This document shows positions 60,811-64,000 of a stretch of 64,000 nt of DNA, piece by piece. The translations under genes were made by a program, and so were the position numbers. How positions within the stretch are numbered: position 1 is the first letter of the stretch; each line of letters begins with the position of its first letter. Under the pieces are notes generated by a model. The model was given only the letters and a program-made list of their open reading frames with translations, ran no database searches and was not told the origin of the DNA. The stretch covers positions 1,302,001 through 1,366,000 of the forward strand of contig NZ_CP034464.1 of the NCBI RefSeq assembly GCF_003955735.1. Direction: 5' to 3'. This stretch comes from Undibacterium parvum. Its GTDB lineage: Bacteria > Pseudomonadota > Gammaproteobacteria > Burkholderiales > Burkholderiaceae_D.

Positions 60811-61598
60811 GTGGCGCTTTGCGCTTGTTCTGCTTGTTCTGTATCCGGCTTACCAAAAATATCGGTGTAAGTCGGATAAAAAGAACAATACATTACTACC
60901 GTCAGCACTACCGACAGCGGCATTAAGACCAGCATCACGGTGGTCGCATTGCCAACAATGACTGCAATGATCAAGCTCACGATCAAAGGCAGCAGCACAC
61001 CGATAGCGGTCCACGCCAAGCCATAAATACTAAAGGCGCGTCCAGCGCGCTGCACGGCAAAAAAGCTATAAAAAACCGCCTTACGCACTCCCATTTTTTG
61101 CCATGCGATTAACGGTGCAGCATACCAAAATGCCATCATTGCAGGCAAATACACTAAGGCGGCAAACAGCATGCTCCAAAACATGCCAGTCTCAGGCAGA
61201 GTCTTAGGATCGATCGGCTTTTGGCTCGTGACAAAATCCAAAAATACCCCGTCATCGATCAGACTAGAAGCCGCGATAGCGCAGCTTGCCGCCAGTACAT
61301 ACAGCACACCTAGTTTTAATAGATTAGCCAACTCTGGAGAGCGAAAGCCCGCCAACAGTAAATTGGGGTAGACACGCTGACCAGCTTCGCATTGTCGGCA
61401 AGCATTCATGAAGCTCATGGCAAATACCGGCACCAGCAACAAAGGCAAGACTTGCCCCGCAACGGGTATCAGCCCCATTCCCATATTTAAAAACATGTAC
61501 GCAAAAAACAGCGTTAACATCTCAGCAGGTTGCTTTCTAAATATAGCAAAACCTTGTTTGACCCACAACCAGCCGGTCATTGCATTCGGAGTATTCAT
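60807..61598 (-). CDS. BPSS1780-family membrane protein
   Basis: A 263-residue protein with about six transmembrane helices, opening NAMTGWLWVKQGFAIFRKQPAEMLTLFFAYM, and FMNACRQCEAGQRVYPNLL before the second helix pair. This pattern is that of the BPSS1780 family found in Burkholderia and relatives, of unknown function. The start at 61598 fits the family; the frame extends another 16 codons upstream without support. thrB ends 22 bases upstream, so the two may be co-transcribed. Confidence 0.82.
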   Translation of the reverse strand: MNTPNAMTGWLWVKQGFAIFRKQPAEMLTLFFAYMFLNMGMGLIPVAGQVLPLLLVPVFAMSFMNACRQCEAGQRVYPNLLLAGFRSPELANLLKLGVLYVLAASCAIAASSLIDDGVFLDFVTSQKPIDPKTLPETGMFWSMLFAALVYLPAMMAFWYAAPLIAWQKMGVRKAVFYSFFAVQRAGRAFSIYGLAWTAIGVLLPLIVSLIIAVIVGNATTVMLVLMPLSVVLTVVMYCSFYPTYTDIFGKPDTEQAEQAQSAT

Positions 61599-61620
61599 TG
61601 ATTGTACAAATTCATTCTGA

Positions 61621-62583
61621 CTAATTTTGTGGCAAAGCTGGCGCACTCGCCGCTTCTCTTAAGCGCAAGATGCGCTCGAAGTGTTCAGGATCATGTGGGG
61701 TCAATATTTCTGCATCACGTGGCAAATAATAATCATACAGACGAGATAACCAAAAACGGAATGCCGCGGCTCTCAGCATAGTACGCCAGGCAATCGCTTC
61801 TTCAGCCGTAAATGGACGCACTGCATGATACGCAGCCAGCATAGCCTCAACTCTGGCAAGATCCAAGACCCCGGTCTCGGGAGCGATGCACCAGTCATTG
61901 ACAGTAACGGCGACATCAAAAATCCAGGTATCGCAACCGGCAAAGTAAAAATCAAAAAACCCGGTCAAGCGCTCACCGTCGAACATCACATTATTACGGA
62001 ATAGATCGGCATGAATAGGCCCGCTAGGCAAAGCCTGATAGCTGGCCGTGCTGGCAAAGGCATCTTGATGATGTATCTCAGCACGCAACAAAGCTTGCTT
62101 ATCCTCGTTCAAAAATGGCAGAACCAGTGGCACGGTCGCATGCCACCAGGCCAGACCACGGAGATTCGGTTGAACTATCTCAAAACCCTGCCCAGCCAAA
62201 TGCATCTGCGCCAGCATCTTACCGACCTCGGCACAATGTATCGGCAGCGGGCTCATCTGTGACTCGCCCTCTAACTTACTCACGATAGCGGCAGGCTTAC
62301 CATGCAAAGCCACCACCAAGTTGCCATTCGCATTGGCGATAGGCGCAGGTACCAAGACCCCATGATCGGCCAGCCGGCGCATCAACTTCAGATAAAACGG
62401 AAGTTGCTCAAAGCTCAGGTTTTCAAAAATTGTTAAGACAAACTCGCCCGCTTCGGTGCGAATGAAAAAATTACTATTTTCTATTCCAGAAGCGATACCT
62501 TTAATTGCCAGCGCCTTTCCCAAAGGGAATTGCGTCATCCACGGAGTCAAATCATCCAGTGTTACCGGTGTAAATACAGCCAT
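61621..62583 (-). CDS. thrB: Homoserine kinase
   Basis: A 320-residue kinase of the aminoglycoside-phosphotransferase fold, the ThrB form common in betaproteobacteria. The catalytic loop is [39 protein letters not shown], and the N-terminal lobe reads [25 protein letters not shown]. It phosphorylates homoserine on the path to threonine. DUF2782 follows upstream by 17 bases, a conserved pairing. Confidence 0.93.
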   Translation of the reverse strand: MAVFTPVTLDDLTPWMTQFPLGKALAIKGIASGIENSNFFIRTEAGEFVLTIFENLSFEQLPFYLKLMRRLADHGVLVPAPIANANGNLVVALHGKPAAIVSKLEGESQMSPLPIHCAEVGKMLAQMHLAGQGFEIVQPNLRGLAWWHATVPLVLPFLNEDKQALLRAEIHHQDAFASTASYQALPSGPIHADLFRNNVMFDGERLTGFFDFYFAGCDTWIFDVAVTVNDWCIAPETGVLDLARVEAMLAAYHAVRPFTAEEAIAWRTMLRAAAFRFWLSRLYDYYLPRDAEILTPHDPEHFERILRLREAASAPALPQN

Positions 62584-62600
62584 ATTATGCAGAGCTTCGT

Positions 62601-63053
62601 TTATTTTTTTGTTGGCGTGCTAGCAGCGGAGGATGCGGCAGCGGCGGGTTTCAGCGGCTCTGGTGCCGGAGCCAAGGTATCAGCGTGTTCGACTGCCTTG
62701 CCTTCTTTCGGGCCGCCAAACTCAAAAATTTTCCATTGCGCGGCGCGATTCGCATCGCCTTGCACCGTACCTCTAGGGGCATTGCCGACTTCCTGATCCG
62801 GCTTGACCACGTATTTGCTCTTGCCTGACTGCACCTGGATCTCGGTGACCTTACCGTTGACACGCGTTTCGGTCGTCTTATTTTTACTGCCCTCAGGCTT
62901 AGCGATAGTAATGCCGGTATCAGGCACATCTTCTATCACTTCCAGATTTGGCGGCATAGGTGCAGACTTGCTCTGCGCAGTGACAGATGCAGGCAAGACT
63001 GCAGCAAACAGGCATAGCATTAGTGCCGACGAGGTTTTTGCGATTATTTTCAT
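62601..63053 (-). CDS. DUF2782 secreted protein
   Basis: A 150-residue protein with a signal peptide ([20 protein letters not shown]) and a core [13 protein letters not shown]...[17 protein letters not shown] typical of DUF2782. The C-terminal part, [14 protein letters not shown] plus an Ala/Pro-rich tail, is probably partly disordered. Found beside thrB and polA in Burkholderiales. Function unknown. It ends 17 bases before thrB. Confidence 0.82.
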   Translation of the reverse strand: MKIIAKTSSALMLCLFAAVLPASVTAQSKSAPMPPNLEVIEDVPDTGITIAKPEGSKNKTTETRVNGKVTEIQVQSGKSKYVVKPDQEVGNAPRGTVQGDANRAAQWKIFEFGGPKEGKAVEHADTLAPAPEPLKPAAAASSAASTPTKK

Positions 63054-63196
63054 GATATTTGACTAGAAGACAGATGAGAAAGCAAATAGAGCGAATTTAG
63101 GCTACATTGTAACAAAGCTACCTAGGCTATCACAGCGATATCCGCCGCAAACACCGAGCTTTGCCTATAAACCCACACTCGCGACCGCATATTCAA

Positions 63197-63934
63197 TTAC
63201 AAGTACAGCATACGCTGCCGCTCTTCATCAGAAGGCTCGATATCATGTGCCTCGTAGAATGCAAAAATAGCTTCGACGATATTGGCTGGTTCGTCGATTA
63301 ACTGCACCAGATTGAGATCCCCTGGCGCTATCATGCCGTTGCCGACCATCTGCACCTGTATCCAGTCTAACAAACCGCGCCAGAAGCTACTACCGACCAG
63401 TATCACCGGAATATGGCGCGACTTGCCGGTTTGTATCAGAGTCAGCACTTCACTCAATTCATCCATAGTGCCAAAGCCACCTGGAAAGATCACATAAGCA
63501 TCGGCATATTTAACAAACGCCACCTTACGCGCAAAAAAATGCCTGAAGGTCAGGGAAATATTTTGCCATGGGTTGGTCTTTTGCTCATGTGGCAACTCGA
63601 TATTCAAGCCCACTGAGGCCGATGTCCCTTCAAACGCGCCGCGGTTGGCGGCTTCCATAATGCCTGGGCCGCCGCCCGAAATCACGGCAAAACCAGCATC
63701 CGACAAGCGCCGCGAAACATCCACGCATTGCTGATAATACGGATGTTCCGGCGCGATACGCGCCGAGCCAAAAATCGTTACCGCCGGATGAACCCCCGAC
63801 AGCCTCTCGGTAGACTCGATAAACTCTGCCATAATTGTGAACATATGCCATGATTCGCGAGCCTTGAGTGCGGTAGCGCGCTCACCGTCAGCAATCTGAC
63901 GCAATTTCAATATTCTTTTTCGGTTCTCTTCCAT
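63197..63934 (-). CDS. LOG family (lysine decarboxylase-like) protein
   Basis: A 245-residue Rossmann-type protein. Features include AVTIFGSARIAPEHPYY, ISGGGPGIMEAANRGAFEG and the family motif VIFPGGFGTMDELSE. LOG proteins are phosphoribohydrolases acting on nucleotide monophosphates (cytokinin-activating type) or of unknown substrate. The start at 63934 is an ATG that abuts the polA start on the other strand. An in-frame TTG lies two codons earlier. The N-terminal 35 residues look coding, as RESWHMFTIMAEFIEST is family-like. Confidence 0.87.
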   Translation of the reverse strand: MEENRKRILKLRQIADGERATALKARESWHMFTIMAEFIESTERLSGVHPAVTIFGSARIAPEHPYYQQCVDVSRRLSDAGFAVISGGGPGIMEAANRGAFEGTSASVGLNIELPHEQKTNPWQNISLTFRHFFARKVAFVKYADAYVIFPGGFGTMDELSEVLTLIQTGKSRHIPVILVGSSFWRGLLDWIQVQMVGNGMIAPGDLNLVQLIDEPANIVEAIFAFYEAHDIEPSDEERQRMLYL

Positions 63935-64000
63935 ATGCAAAAAACCCTGTTATTAGTTGATGGTTCAAGTTATTTGTACCGCGCATTTCATGCTATGCCC
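63935..64000 (+). CDS. polA: DNA polymerase I, N-terminal fragment (cut by window edge)
   Basis: Only 22 codons are visible, reading MQKTLLLVDGSSYLYRAFHA and two more. The LLVDGSSYLYRAFHA segment is the start of the 5'-nuclease domain of DNA polymerase I, which fills gaps and removes primers. Its ATG is directly adjacent to the LOG gene ATG on the minus strand, with no intervening base. No Shine-Dalgarno is visible in front of it. Confidence 0.88.
   Translation, partial: MQKTLLLVDGSSYLYRAFHAMP

Overview
The window looks like chromosome from a betaproteobacterium of the Burkholderiales, most likely Oxalobacteraceae (Undibacterium/Janthinobacterium-like). This is inferred from protein types (BPSS1780-family membrane protein, DUF2782, DUF6776 next to argC, bactofilin-erpA), from the gene order argC / DUF6776 / bactofilin / erpA and thrB / DUF2782 / LOG / polA, and from a roughly balanced base composition. 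No rRNA, tRNA, prophage, CRISPR array or transposase gene was seen. Layout: 1-14513 (minus strand) is a nearly complete MSHA-type IV pilus cluster, mshE-G-pilin-pilin-C-D-O-P-Q-I-(PilN)-J-K-L-M. It has a c-di-GMP-binding type MshE ATPase, a secretin, a very large adhesin-like MshQ and mshM cut by the window edge. 14605-21118 holds a histone-deacetylase-like hydrolase, a MoxR / DUF58 / transglutaminase trio and MltB. 21421-31002 holds a small HTH protein, a MerR regulator divergent from a copper-type P1B ATPase, and a tripartite RND efflux operon (adaptor, pump, outer-membrane channel). 31148-41337 is mixed: phosphatase-like protein, guaC with a structured leader, a LysR/EamA divergent pair, a three-gene cassette (AT-hook DUF2239, degenerate GIY-YIG, MarR), a TPR metalloprotease, tcdA, hemerythrin and pdxH. 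41380-43777 has two msrA paralogues flanking an HTH regulator. 44057-49711 is a four-gene, translationally coupled operon encoding an MksF/MksE/MksB-like SMC condensin plus a DUF1993 (DinB-clan) protein. 50026-56140 has a class V aminotransferase, an orphan MshA-like pilin and the glcD/glcE/glcF glycolate oxidase genes. 56276-64000 is housekeeping: erpA, bactofilin, argC, rpsI-rplM, OsmC, thrB, LOG protein and the first codons of polA. Non-coding content is unusually rich. A dispersed REP-like palindrome occurs six times between genes. A 120-bp palindromic element with 16-bp terminal inverted repeats occurs twice in opposite orientation, each time beside a REP copy, and one copy splits glcE from glcD. 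Two further miniature palindromic elements occur at 35763 and 42970. A compact small-RNA candidate with an anti-Shine-Dalgarno 5' end and its own promoter and terminator lies upstream of rplM. Strongest candidates for new biology: the DUF1993 protein coupled to the condensin (49166-49711), the DUF2239/GIY-YIG/MarR cassette, the small RNA at 60076-60132, the guaC leader and the composite palindromic elements. All functional assignments come from reading motifs by eye; no database search was run.
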